Assembly: GCA_023231475.1 (NCBI GenBank)
Contig: JALJEE010001605.1
Coordinates: 62,001-126,000, forward strand
Length of the DNA: 64,000 nucleotides
Origin: Seison nebaliae
Taxonomy: Eukaryota; Rotifera; Pararotatoria; Seisonacea; Seisonidae
Reading direction: 5' to 3'
Position numbers and translations under genes: made by a program. Below the pieces are notes generated by a model that worked only from the letters and a program-made list of their open reading frames with translations, was not told the DNA's origin and did no database searches. Shown here piece by piece: positions 25,649 to 36,846 of this stretch. Within the stretch, counting starts at the first letter, position 1. The number at the start of each line of letters is the position of its first letter.

Positions 25649-28055
25649 ATGGAAACTTTATTTGTGATTGGTAATGGAAGGTTTTTCTATGGAATTCTTT
25701 AGATATCTCTAATTCCATTTATCGTTCAGTAATATTATAGTAGAGAAACATTGGAGGAGTGTTATTCCACGTACAATATGTGATTATTATTTGGAACAAC
25801 AAGGAAAAGTTTTGAATTATTTTAGAAATTCTAATTATAGAAAAAAATGTTTAGATGACAACAGAAGATCTGCCTCCTTTGATTGTAACTCCTTTAGGAA
25901 ATTTGATTTGTGTTCAACATAATACCCTCGCTTTTCTTAGTGTGGTCACAGAAGAAGTATGTCCACTAACAATCGTTGAATTAGTTTATCGAATAATCGA
26001 TATTATAACTGATTATTTTGGTGGTTGTACCGAAACCATATTGAAGGAACATATCGTGACCGTTTTCGAAGTTATCTAAATCATAATAATTTCATATAAT
26101 TCTCGTTTGATGATAGATATTGGACGAAGTATTAGATAACGGATATCCATTGGCGACTGAGTCGAGCATTTTGAAAGAATTAATCAAACCGCCAAATCTC
26201 ATACGATATGTCGTCAACAGTGTCATTGGACAAACGAAGTTAAGATATTATTTCTTTTTTTTTCCTTCAACTTCACATCGTTTCATTATATTTTCTGATA
26301 TTTCTTAAATTATTATTATTATTTTATTTTGGAAAATGTTATTTGAAAAAAATTTTAAATTTTTCGGAAAAGTGTGAGTGATCAGTTACCAGAAGGTCAA
26401 TTGAGTGCCATTCCTTGGAGAAGAACTGGAATCAAATATTCGAATAATGAAGCGTATTTCGATTTGATTGAAGAAGTCGATATTACTATTGATGGGAATG
26501 GAAGAATTGTTACATCTCAAATTCATGGATATGTAAGCACTTTTCATTCATTCATTCTCCTTAAAACTAATCCATATTTTTTCAATACTTACTCTAATGT
26601 ACGAAATACATTTCTTTTGTGATTTTGCACGAAAATTTTTTTAATTTTCTCTTTAAATCTCTTTACCATTTTTGTGAGCGTTAACCCTTTTAATCATTTA
26701 TTGTGTGATGTGTAGAGTGGCGGAACAATCGTCATTGGCAGTAACGTCATCTGAGACGTTAGCGAACATTAATTCGACTTTTGAAAAAATCGAACAAACT
26801 CCTTGGCGTGCCACTGACGAGATTCGTGTAAGTAACGAATTCTTCGTCGATATCGAAGAGAAGATTGATGTGATTATCGGAAGCAATGGTCGTCCTATTC
26901 ATCAGAATGTTTTTGGAACGGTATTAATGAAATCTTCAGCTGTCATTACTATAATTTCTCATTATCTAATTAATTTCAGCTAAACATATTTCCATATCAT
27001 TTCCTCTTAGCTTTATCTGTAATTATTCTCTGCTCTTTTTATGTTATTCATATTTGTCATTTTATTCCTTAATATTAATTACAACAAATTAATTTTTTTT
27101 TTACATTTTTTTCTAGATTGATTGTTGTGTGAAATTAAGTGGAATGCCAGAATTGGCAGTTACTTTCATCAATCCCAGACTCATCGATGATGTCAGTTTT
27201 CATCCATGTGTCCGCTTCAAACGATGGGAGGTTTCCTTCAACATTCAACATTCATAATGAAAATTGAAATTTTCTAGGCTGATCGAATATTATCATTCGT
27301 ACCACCAGATGGCAATTTCCGATTAATATCATATCATATTTCATCACAAAAGTTATCTGTCAAATTTCAGCGTTTTTCAAATTTTCAAACTTTTCCACAA
27401 TTTTTAGTACCATAAATCTTCCCATTGTTGTTCGTCATCTCATCAAATATGGGGAGGGAAGTACTGGGAAATTTGAGATGTCACTGTCCACCGGAAATAC
27501 TTTTGGGAAAACAGTTTTGAATTATTATCATTTAAATTGTATTTAAATTTTTAATTAGGTGAATGATGTTGTTGTTTCAGTGACGATGGCCAAACAGACA
27601 TCTAATATGACATTGACAGCCAGTCAAGGGAAACATTCATTTAATGTGATGACGAATAAATTTTTGTGGACTGTTGGTAAGATTGAATCACAAAAACCAA
27701 ATCCATTTATTCGAGGAAATGTTTTCATAATTTTTTAATTGATTATTTATAATTTGTCTTTTAATTCTTCATTATCTAAATAGATCGCCATTCAAGCAGG
27801 TGCAACAGTACCGCAACAAAATCCGATTGTAACAGTTAGATAATTTCATTGGGGAATTTTCACATTTCGTTTAAGTTACAATTCTCTATACCTCAACTAA
27901 CGGTTTCTGGTGTTCGCATTGCACGAGTTGACATCTTTACTGAAGTTCCATTATTCTTTCTTTTTATTTTAATTATGAAATCCTTTCAGAAATATAAACC
28001 GTTTAAAGGCGTTAAATATTTAACAAGAGCTGGTCGTTATGAAATTCGTACTTAA
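25649..28055 (+). CDS. AP3M: AP-3 complex subunit mu
   Basis: Twelve constitutive exons: 25649-25680, 25730-25808, 25855-26070, 26117-26238, 26379-26532, 27117-27230, 27278-27351, 27408-27513, 27559-27720, 27784-27834, 27876-27944, 27990-28055; 414 residues (human about 418). AP-3 mu recognises Tyr-based sorting signals and sends cargo from endosomes to lysosome-related organelles. The N-terminal longin-like part is seen (TLFVIGNGS, VEKHWRSVIPRTICDYY), then LDNGYPLATESSILKELIKP, IPWRRTGIKYSNNEAYFD, KLSGMPELAVTFINPRLIDD, VSFHPCVRFKRWE, LSFVPPDGNFRLISY and KYKPFKGVKYLTRAGRYE at the C-terminus. Each junction restores the alignment I recall of the vertebrate protein. A second version of exon 5 lies at 26716-26920 and is listed separately. 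Confidence 0.95.
26716..26920 (+). CDS. AP3M: Alternative (duplicated) exon 5 of AP3M
   Basis: This exon lies between exon 5 (26379-26532) and exon 6 (27117) of AP3M and has the same phases: it enters in phase 2 (one base, then GTG GCG) and leaves in phase 0. It encodes TPWRATDEIRVSNEFFVD, IEEKIDVIIGSNGR and PIHQNVFGT, which align with IPWRRTGIKYSNNEAYFD, LIEEVDITIDGNGR and IVTSQIHGY of exon 5. Exon lengths are 154 and 205 bp, both 3n+1. Either exon alone joins exon 4 to exon 6 in frame; using both shifts the frame. The acceptor is TGTGTAG and the donor GTATTA. The extra N-terminal stretch (SSLAVTSSETLANINST) replaces the shorter linker of exon 5. It may be a mutually exclusive exon, or a rarely used duplicate. 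Known AP3M proteins have one version. Confidence 0.75.
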
Positions 28056-28193
28056 TTATTAAAATTTTAATTTATTTCCACTTTCTGAACTAGTCAATAT
28101 TATTTATTCTATTCCTTATTCTGATGTTCATAATAATGAAATAATAAAATTGTTTTTAAAGAGCTTTTTATTCAAATAAATTTATTATTCTTG

Positions 28194-29311
28194 TCAATTA
28201 TGATAATCGATATGTGTTCGAATTTCATTGTTAAATTTCCTCGATGGTAAACCACATCCTGGTATTGGAAGTCCATCCGCGTCAGTTGGACAAGGTGCGT
28301 CTAATCCTGGTGGTCCTTTGTCACCCTTTACACCCGGAGTACCTCTTGGACCCTATTTCAATAAGAACAACAAAAAAATCGGAAATGGAAAATAACTCTA
28401 TCGCCTTTCGGACCACGAATTAAATTACGCTAAAATAAAAATAACATTTCCTTATCAGAATAAAAAAATTGAAACGATTTCTGGTGTAGATTTGATCATA
28501 CGCATTACAGAATTAATCTAATAAATAATTAAACAATTTAAATTAAAGAAAATGAAGAAAACATCCATATGTGATTCTTTTTGAGAAGGTAAGGCTAATG
28601 CTGTGTTAACTCCTGGAGTTCCTCGATCACCCTTTTCCCCCTTAAGGTTAGAATAAAATTTAAAGAACATCTTAAAAACAATAACTTTCTCACATTTTTT
28701 ACAATAATGACGAATATTTTTATTGATCGATTTATCAATATTAGACAATTTCGGATCTTTACATGGCTAAAATAAAGTAATTTAATTTCAATTGAGGAAG
28801 AAAACTGTTGAAACTTCTCCTTTTTGTCCTATTGGACCCTAAACACAAAAATAATAAATAATTTCTCAAAATAACAAAAATTAACTGGAAATCCCGGATA
28901 TCCATTATTTCCAGTTTCCCCTTTCTGACCTTTTTCACCTGAAAAATATAGTGGAAAATATAAGGGAAAAGTTAGCCAACCAATACATTGACATATTGAT
29001 GACTTTCTTCCATAATGGTTGTTGGTATCAAATGCATTTCGACGAACTCTGTCGTATGTTTCTATTGCTTTACTTACTGGTCTAATGTCGGCATTCTAAA
29101 CAGATTAGGTATATAGAACAATATGAATCGTGAAGAAAAATGAATAACAAGAATGATGAATGTTGTTAGAATTATACTATTAATTAGAGTCAATAGATAG
29201 AAGAAGTAACTCATTATTCCATTTTGTTTAGCATACCACAACATTATATTGTATTTTAAAAGAATAATGAAGATGAATATTTCCAACGATCCTTTTAAGA
29301 CTTCCAATCAT
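28194..29311 (-). CDS. Cuticle-type collagen with N-terminal membrane segment
   Basis: A many-exon gene with short Gly-X-Y stretches. In transcript order the pieces are: a hydrophobic segment ([20 protein letters not shown], about 29220-29150); a charged region (YDRVRRNAF) with CQC (about 29095-28985); [17 protein letters not shown] (about 28938-28888); GPIGQKGE (about 28835-28812); a Cys-rich insert (YCKKCEK, about 28766-28690); [10 protein letters not shown] (about 28645); GPKGDR (28429-28397); and the last exon 28352-28194 with [34 protein letters not shown] and a short tail. Membrane or signal segment, RVRR-like processing site, interrupted triple helix flanked by Cys clusters and a DAPCPxxxDGLPxPGC end are typical of nematode cuticle collagens, which are secreted, cleaved and cross-linked in the cuticle. 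The first exon and the start codon (ATG near 29311 in another frame) are not resolved. Confidence 0.75.
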
Positions 29312-30006
29312 ATCTACATTATTTTCTATTTATGTACTAATATTTTTCTCGGGAAATGTTTGTATAATGAACATATTTTCTTTCAATGAACTTCCCATGA
29401 TTGATTTGAGCAGATTGATATCGTTGAAAGGTTCTTATTATGATAAATAAAATGAGAACAGACTTTTGTGGGGCAATCCATTAAAGTATGTGGAATCCAA
29501 TCAGAAAATCGATTTGTTTCATAATCATACTCACCAGAAAATAAATGTATGAGAAAATCATAAATTAGTTAAGAAACTTGAATATAATATACAAACAATT
29601 TGTTGAACTTTAATTTAAGTACATTAAGGAATTGGTTTAGGTAAGAAACGAACATGTTTTAAATAAATATTAAAATTTTAAATTGAACCAAATTATTCTT
29701 TATTTATTAATTTATTTGTAATAAGACGAAAAAGAAAGAAAAAGAAGAAAAGAAAGGAACAAAATTGGAAGGAACTGCAGAAAAATCCACTAATCTAATG
29801 GGGAAAAAAATGTATAAAGAAAGATTAAAAAAAAGAAAAAAGAAATCTGTAAATTCCCATACAGAGACAATTCAAACGTCGCTCTCGAGAACAATCCTCA
29901 AGACGTTAAGCTGATTTTTTTCTATCAGGGTCTTGGCGGAATATAATTTCTATTAAATTCAACAGAATGATATATTCGACAAAATATATTTGAAACTCTT
30001 TTTGAC
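29312..30006. other. Intergenic, no gene recognised
   Basis: About 0.7 kb of AT-rich DNA between the collagen gene and the LINE remnant. No open frame or repeat was recognised. Confidence 0.4.
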
Positions 30007-30613
30007 ATGTCCTTAATTAAAAAAAACAACGAGAACGAGCATTTATCCTTTCACCATCGATGTAAACTATTCTCAATCGAATTGAAAATCCAACTATTTC
30101 GTACATTCTGCACCGATTTTTATGGAATTCAGGCATCTCTCTCATTTTCCTTACAGTCCATGAATTCAATGGATAGAGCATACAATCGGTGCTGCCACAT
30201 CTTACTCACTAGTCAGATGTAAACGTCCCTTCAATCGAGCATTTATGTTCTGCTTAATGGGCATCTCTTCTTTCCCATTGTTAATCGTTAAGAGATATTT
30301 GTCACTCGTTTCCGATATTAACATATCTTCTTTTCCTCATCCGACATATGCAGAGTGTGAACAATTCAACAGTCCTGCAAAATTTTTCTGTCATTATTAT
30401 GCTTTACAATATCCCATATCTACGGTTGATTTGGAAGCACTAGTTGACAAATTTAGTTTCGAATCATTTATTCCTATTCATCTGAGGGAGGGGTTGTCTC
30501 GTGGTCGTGATTTTATTTCCAGTAACAATTTTTCTTCCCTTATTGATTTTCTTTATGCTTTACCTTTTACCCTATGGGGATTCCGCGTCTTAATAATAAA
30601 AAAAAAATATTAA
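30007..30613 (+). pseudogene. Degenerate non-LTR retrotransposon fragment, C-terminal end of reverse transcriptase ORF
   Basis: The first frame contains IQLFRTFCTDFYGIQ, then SMNSMDRAYNRCCHILL. This is the pattern seen after the reverse transcriptase core of many LINE ORF2 proteins (K-x-x-LF-x-T-x-C-x-x-FYG followed by A-x-N-x-C-x-R). It stops at 30222 and the downstream continuation (MGISSFPLLIVKRYLSLVSD) is in another frame, so the copy carries a stop and a frameshift. It looks like an old, 5'-truncated insertion. The clade cannot be told from this piece. A second LINE relic lies at 40306-40479 and represents a different part of the protein. Confidence 0.6.
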
Positions 30614-30924
30614 TATAACAAATACATATATTGTAAGTAATACTAGTATTCTCATAGTTGATATACAACAACTTACTAACTTATTGACCGTTGGATGGGG
30701 AATGGAGAATTTTCGAATATGTTCAGATAGGCCTGTCGGTTTGCAGTATAGAAAAATCCTCCCAAAAATGATAGTCGTTGTTAACGTAAATGATTATCGT
30801 TCGGAGTATATTGTTAGAGATATCAACTTTGGCAGATCAGTTGTTATTCATTTAGAAACATGAATATTATAAAGTTTAATTACGCTATTTTGTCGTGGCA
30901 CGTGGGCATCGTGCGGATCGGAAC

Positions 30925-31355
30925 TACTGCTTGAAAAAAAACTCAAAAAGTTAAAAACTAGTCGATATTTAGTCAAAATAATTTAAGCTTTAATAAGTTT
31001 TTAGTCGAAATAAAAACTTTAGTTTAAACTTAAAATAAAAACTTAATAAAAACTCATTAAAAACTTGAATAAATATGTAATAAATAAAATAAAATAATAT
31101 GTATTTTAATGGAATAATATTGCTTCTGCTATTATTCTATCTACTACTTTTATTGTTGAAATTGGAGAAAAGTTTGTTTAAGTTTCAAGCACAAGTCTCA
31201 AATTAAGTTATAAACTAGTCTAACAAAGAAGTCTTGTAAGTTTTTATTGAGTTTTTATCTCGAGTTTAAACTATTAGTTGATATGTAGATAAAAACTACT
31301 AGGCTTAAACAAAAAAAAAGTTTTTATTATAAAAACTAGTTTTTTTCGTGCAGTA
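30925..31355. mobile_element. Non-autonomous hAT-like MITE, 431 bp
   Basis: The element begins TACTGCTTGAAAAAAAACT and ends with the inverted form of TACTGCACGAAAAAAACT, giving terminal inverted repeats of about 18 bp with two or three differences. It is flanked by an exact 8-bp direct repeat, ATCGGAAC, at 30917-30924 and 31356-31363. An 8-bp target-site duplication with short inverted repeats is typical of the hAT superfamily. The interior is AT-rich, has no coding capacity and contains many AAAACT and AGTTTT units near both ends, which could be transposase-binding repeats. The matching target duplication suggests the insertion is not very old. Confidence 0.8.
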
Positions 31356-31363
31356 ATCGGAAC

Positions 31364-31740
31364 TCATGGTGAAGGAAGATATAAGATAAAAGTGACGGTT
31401 TATTATTTCTACTAAAAAAGGTTTCTACTGTCTTTCAGCATGCCTTTTCAAAAACTCATGTGACGTCTGTCATGGATAACATCACACTTTATAGTATAGA
31501 AACTTTTTCCCCAGTTAGTGCTTATTCCATTGAAAGGCTTTTCCCAAATATGCTTTGCATTTCTGAGTCGGTTTTACAAACAAATCCCTAACTTTCGGTA
31601 TCTTATTACGATTTTTCTCTCTCATTTTCATAACTAATCGACATAATACGGCATCGGTATAGGTCATTTTTGATTTTTTGGGTTCTGGCAGGTATCGATC
31701 GAAACCTTATATACAAAATGTTGATAGAGGAAAAAAATAT
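31364..31740. other. Intergenic, no gene recognised
   Basis: Spacer between the MITE and the 3' end of the 13-exon secreted gene. Nothing beyond the expected 3' UTR was recognised. Confidence 0.4.
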
Positions 31741-34160
31741 TTATAGCCTTGATAAATTAAAATAACTGGAATCATCGTCATAGTGAGTATCTTTCCTCAA
31801 TCTCCTTTTAAGACTTGGTTTATCTTTACTCATTATAGAAGTTTCAATTACTTCAATTTTCTGCGGTTCTGAACTAGATTTAGCACTTTCAATGACTACA
31901 GTTTTATTTATGACTCCTTCTAATTTCTCACCCAGATCTTTAAACTTAATTTCTGTACAAAAGTTTCAGAAGATTTAACGTTAAATAAAATCGTTAACTT
32001 TTTGGGCTGCGTTTGACAGGTATTTCTTCTACACCATTATTTAAATTTTCAAAAAACTGTAGCCTTTTCAAAAATGTTTTTTTATGATTTGCTAATTTTT
32101 CTTCTAAAAAAGTGGAACAATTAAACTGAACCTCACGATATTAATATTAAAATAAAACTGAACTTGTTGTTAAACGAGTACCAACGAGAAATGGTAATAA
32201 ATGGCACAATAAAACACATAACATTTTGAACATCACCATATTAAAATAATCAAAAGAAAATTAAAAGAGAATGAAATGGAATTTGATTTACAAATTTTCC
32301 TTTTCCATTTCTTATAATCTAACAAGGATGCACAACCAAATCAGATTTAGCTATTAATTGGAATGACGTCTAATGATAATAAATCAAACATTCTGTTCAA
32401 TATTTCTTATTTGTCGAATTTGTATTCCCTATCATACAAAAACAAGCTTGATTTTAAGTACTCATTAAGTACTTAATTAGACGTTAATTACACTACCTTT
32501 TCACCGTGTTTTAGAGCTCTAAATCACCATGATATTATCGTGTTTTTTCACTGTGTTTTCTCATAATAAGATAACATAGGTTATCACCAAAGAAGTATTT
32601 TAAAATATGATAAAATTTGAAAAGATAATTATTATTTTGGTGTAAGATACAAATCATATTTTATTTCAACAAAATTAAAACTTTTATTACAATATTGCAT
32701 GTTCAATTAATAAAATTATCGAATTTAGTGTAAAGCATTTTGGCAATTCAATTTTTGAAAAATTCTATAATAGACTAATATGAAAGATTCAAAGTATTTG
32801 ATTAGTAACTTTCAATTTTACGTGGTATTTTTGCCATTGAAGACTTTCCATGTGAGACAAAATCTAAAAAATATTAGTTCAACGTTTATTTAATATTTCA
32901 TTCTCTTAAACTAACCGGACCATTCACTTTTCATTTTTCTCCATTTGGTTTTCGGACCTGCTCGTTCTATTTTTCGTTCTACTGCTTCTTTTTTCCTCTG
33001 ATCAATTTCAGCTTGGTCTTCCGAATAACTACGTGAAGCAACTAATAATTCAATAGTTCTTAATTATTTTCATTAGTAATAAACCGCTAAAATCTTCAAG
33101 ATTACTATCTATTTCTAGAAAATTTTAGTTTTTTATAATAAAATTAAAATCATAATGAACCCCATAATTTATCACAATATTGTCGATATTTTTCAGCAGA
33201 ATATTCTGAAGATTTAATATTAAATCAAAACAGTTTTTGACTTTGATCATTTTCAAAAGTATAACCGATGTATCTAAAGAACGATGTGGCTGAATAAAAA
33301 TAAGATAAAAAATATATGACAATAATTAAGTCGTACTAACGGAGTGAAAAAGTATTTTGAATCATTTTTAATTTCCTATATATCACTACTAATTCCACTG
33401 ATAATGAGAGATTTTTATAGAGAAAATATTTTTTTTTACTAAGTTCTTAGATCTAACGAAGATAATCTTTTGTGCATTTACTAAGATCGTGATGCATATG
33501 GGGAAAGCCCTGATAAGGCGGACCGATTGCTTCATATATCTCGGCAAATTTTTCTAATTCTTCTGAATAATTAGATTTTAGATAATAAATAACTATTATT
33601 TCGGACAACCTGGTTTTGGTGGTGGTGGTAGAGGTGCTTGTCGCCTAGGTCTTGGTTTAGTAGGAACTATAGTTTGATCTTTAGTTGGTGAATCATTAAC
33701 AGATTTGACGTTTGCCGTAGCTGCCACAACTTTGTGCTTTAGAGGATTCACATCTGTCACATAAAATTTTATTTAATAAATATTAAATAGAACAATATGC
33801 AGATCAGTTACAAAATGATAAAAACTTGGGATATTTTCATAGAGACCTTTTGAATGGGATGAATCATCAATCTGATGCATATTTTCATCTTAAAAAATGA
33901 CTAATTATTTACCGGAAAAAAAATTGTAAAACCGTCATCTAATCCTTGTATTAAGTTATGTCCATCATATTGATATACATCATCTTCTATTTCTATTAAT
34001 TAGTGGCTTAGCAGAGAGTTGAGTTTTAGTAACTAACTTTCATATTCGGTATGAGAAATTCCTTAGAACATCGGCAACATGTTTAATAAAACTTACAAAA
34101 ATGCAAACCTAAGACGAAAGAATAAAGTTGAACGTACAAAATTAATAGATGTATAATCAT
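31741..34160 (-). CDS. Secreted protein of unknown family encoded by 13 small symmetric exons
   Basis: Proposed exons: 34160-34109, 34061-34038, 33992-33933, 33888-33826, 33753-33610, 33562-33482, 33289-33242, 33205-33161, 33114-33085, 33041-32916, 32863-32810, 32103-31999, 31952-31741; about 347 residues. Exon 1 is a signal peptide (MIIHLLILYVQLYSFVLG). Internal exons are 24, 60, 63, 144, 81, 48, 45, 30, 126, 54 and 105 bp, all divisible by three, and all twelve introns are phase 1. The protein is charged and probably disordered: an acidic N-terminal part, a Pro-rich piece (TKPRPRRQAPLPPPPKP), GPPYQGFPHMHHDL, a Lys/Glu-rich helix (DQRKKEAVERKIERAG) and an acidic-then-Tyr end (THYDDDSSYFNLSRL). 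I recognise no domain. The individual exons are too short to be found as single open frames. The 695-bp intron between 32103 and 32810 may hide further exons. The layout resembles micro-exon genes of flatworm parasites, but homology is not claimed. Confidence 0.65.
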
Positions 34161-34741
34161 TTTCCCAACAAGAAAAATTATAAGAAACTAAAATGAAACT
34201 TCAAAGAATAAAATCAAAAACTTCGACGTGAAACCTAAATTGAAATTAGTTTTATGTTTTTTGAATTTTGGCAAATGTTGTCTCTAATAATTTTCTTTTC
34301 GGGTACTTTCACTCGACAAGTGAAATTATTAATGTAAAAATTTCAAAAATTTAGCGTTGGAAAGTATTTAATATAGTTCTTTAATTGAATTTTTTTATTG
34401 AAAGCTAATTATTCTAATCTGTTCTTTTATCTACTACCAGCAATGGATAGATTATTTATGGAAGTTGATGATACTTTTAAATGGTATTGATAGATCAATT
34501 AAGTGAGCAAAAGAAATAAGTGAGAAATAATTAAAATGATAAACAGAGGAAATATGATAAATTATTGATTGTTATCGTCAATTATGTGTTCTATGAGATA
34601 AGACGATTAAGAGAGAATGGAATAAATTAATCAAACAACTTCCTTCTTATCCAACTATATGTTTTGAAAACAACTTTCCTAATTTGCAACTACCATTCTA
34701 TCAAAATTATTTATTTATTCTAACCATAACAATAACAAATC
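34161..34741. other. Divergent intergenic region
   Basis: About 0.6 kb between the divergent starts of the 13-exon secreted gene (-) and the claudin-like gene (+). AT-rich, no open frame. Confidence 0.4.
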
Positions 34742-36133
34742 ATGAAATCGAAAAAAGAAACCGTCACTAAACTTGAGACTGTTGTTGTTATAAAACCCAC
34801 AAAAATTTTAGCAACAGTTTGTGCTATTATTGCTTGTTTATTATTAGCCGTCGCATTATCAAGTACGAATTGGTTGACAGCGTCGGGTATTCGTGAAGGA
34901 TTATTTATGAATTGTTCGATACCAAATGAGCGTATCGGTTCTCATCGTGGTGACGGAAATGAGATATTTTCTGCTTTTACTTCCAATAAAGACAAAAATA
35001 ACCTTATCTATGATAGTAATGATTATTATTCCAATGATGGAATTAAAAATGACCCATCGATTTCCTCATCGATTTATGAAGATGATTATAAATTTGATGA
35101 TGTCATTGAAGAGAATTTAAAAACAGATCATGATTATCAATTATCAAAAAATTTGAACGATCATGACAAAATCGTCGATAACAAACATTTATCAATGGAG
35201 GATCAACATATTTACAACGAAACAAAATTTTTTGAGAAAAGTAAAAACATTTTTAATTTAAATCAATTAAATATTGAATCAATTCCCAATAATTGGCAAG
35301 AAATGCCTAAAGTTCCTGACTCACCACAAATACGACGTTCACGTCGTTCATATTTATCGGATTCATTCGATATTGTTGGTGGTCAATCGTTAGAATCAAT
35401 TCGACAAATTCAACTTGATCATCATTTGAGTGAAGATGATCCTAGTTCGATTGAATCGAATAATATTGATAAGAAGAAACATTTGCCAAATAAATATGAG
35501 AAAAGTTGTCGTAAAGTCTATTTCATTCGTTAGTTAATTTTTGTTAAAATCATGTTTTTATTTTTAAATTTTTTTTAATTTAGTTTGGTTACAATTATGT
35601 ACAATTTTATTAGTTGGAAGCAATTTCTTTATCTTTATTTCTGTTGTTTTAATGGTGATCGGTCTCATTATGAGAAGATCGTCAAAGAAAGGCACTTTAT
35701 TCAGTGTCGCTTCCTTAATTTTAACATTGGCAGGTTTCCATTTTTCTTTCTCTAAAAAACATTTGATAAATTTGATAAATTTTCAGTTTTATGTCTAATT
35801 GCAGCCTTAATACTCTTCCCAGCAATGTTCGTCAATCGAGAAATGGAAAAAAGGAATCGTGGGCGATGGTATTTCGGATGGGCCTATGGTGTTGCGTGGG
35901 GATCATCATTTTTCGTGATAGCATCAATTATATTAGCCCGTTGGCATTCGAAGGATGAAATTTATTTCGTAGAGAAGGAGAAACCTATTCAAAAACGTGG
36001 TAATCTCTCACCTAATTGCGACAATGAAAAGTATCGAAGTATTGATAAAGAGGAAGATAGTCGGGAATTGTTAATAAAAAAGAATCGTTCATCAATCGCC
36101 AAAAGATATGAAGATGGATCGGAAGAGATTTGA
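34742..36133 (+). CDS. Claudin/PMP22-superfamily-like four-pass membrane protein with long first loop
   Basis: Exons 34742-35528, 35584-35733 and 35787-36133, both introns phase 1, about 427 residues. TM1 is ILATVCAIIACLLLAVALS, followed by TNWLTASGIREGLFMNC, which recalls the W-GLW-C start of the claudin/PMP22 first extracellular loop. The expected second Cys is in EKSCRKVYF just before TM2. Between them is an Asp/Asn/Ser-rich insert of about 190 residues, where about 30 is usual. The insert contains IRRSRRSYL, a furin-like basic site. TM2 (CTILLVGSNFFIFISVVLMV), TM3 (VLCLIAALILFPAMF) and TM4 (FGWAYGVAWGSSFFVIASII) follow, then a charged cytoplasmic tail. The GWAYGVAWG motif is like TMEM47-type relatives. 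Probably a cell-junction or channel-regulating protein; exact orthology is not assigned. Confidence 0.7.
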
Positions 36134-36846
36134 AATAAATGACAATAATTCTACTTCATTTTATTTTTTTCATTTCCATCCATCTCCACATGATTAGGAG
36201 ATGGAAAAGAAATTTTTTTTCACTAATTGCGCAATAAATGAAATTTTATTTAATAACAATTGTCCTCTACTATCGATGCTTCGGCTAAATTGATGTTAAA
36301 TTAGTAACGGAAAATGCTGAAGGTACATTCCTCTAAAGTTAATGACTATCTGATTATGCACAATGAAAATAATCAAATCAAAGATAATCATCTTGCGAAT
36401 AGAATAAATAAGAATTGTTGTGGACAGAAAGCAACCATATGACATATCTACGTTCGAAATTTTAAACGGAATTTATTTACAACTCAAAAATTATTTTCAT
36501 CAAACAATGAAAATACAACTTTTTTTTGAAATAATTCTTCACATTATTCATCCTAACAAGTAAGTAAAATATGGAAGAAATATCACGAATAAATTCCGAA
36601 ATTTTCCTTAAACGAAAAACCCGTTTCATTGAACGAATGATGTGGAATGAATTTGAATGATGGAAATAAATGGAAGAATTTGTGAGAATTAGAAATATCC
36701 TACTATTTTGGTAATTTGAGAAGAGAAGGAATTATTGATGACCAAAGAATATCAGAATGAGAATATAAAAACTAAATAAAAGATTTTTCCTATTTCTTAA
36801 AAAAGATAAAAAAAAGTCGTTTCATTTCAGGACAGAATTCGAAAAG
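36134..36846. other. Intergenic, no gene recognised
   Basis: About 0.7 kb, AT-rich. An AATAAA near 36233 could end the claudin-like transcript. The stretch before 36847 (TTTCATTTCAG near 36830) is acceptor-like and may mark an untranslated first exon or trans-splice site of the neuropeptide gene. Confidence 0.4.

Noticed and set aside
25649-25750. Alternative first junction of AP3M giving MET..VEKHW directly
   Set aside because: It drops eight residues that the GTTTTT donor at 25681 restores in line with the family.
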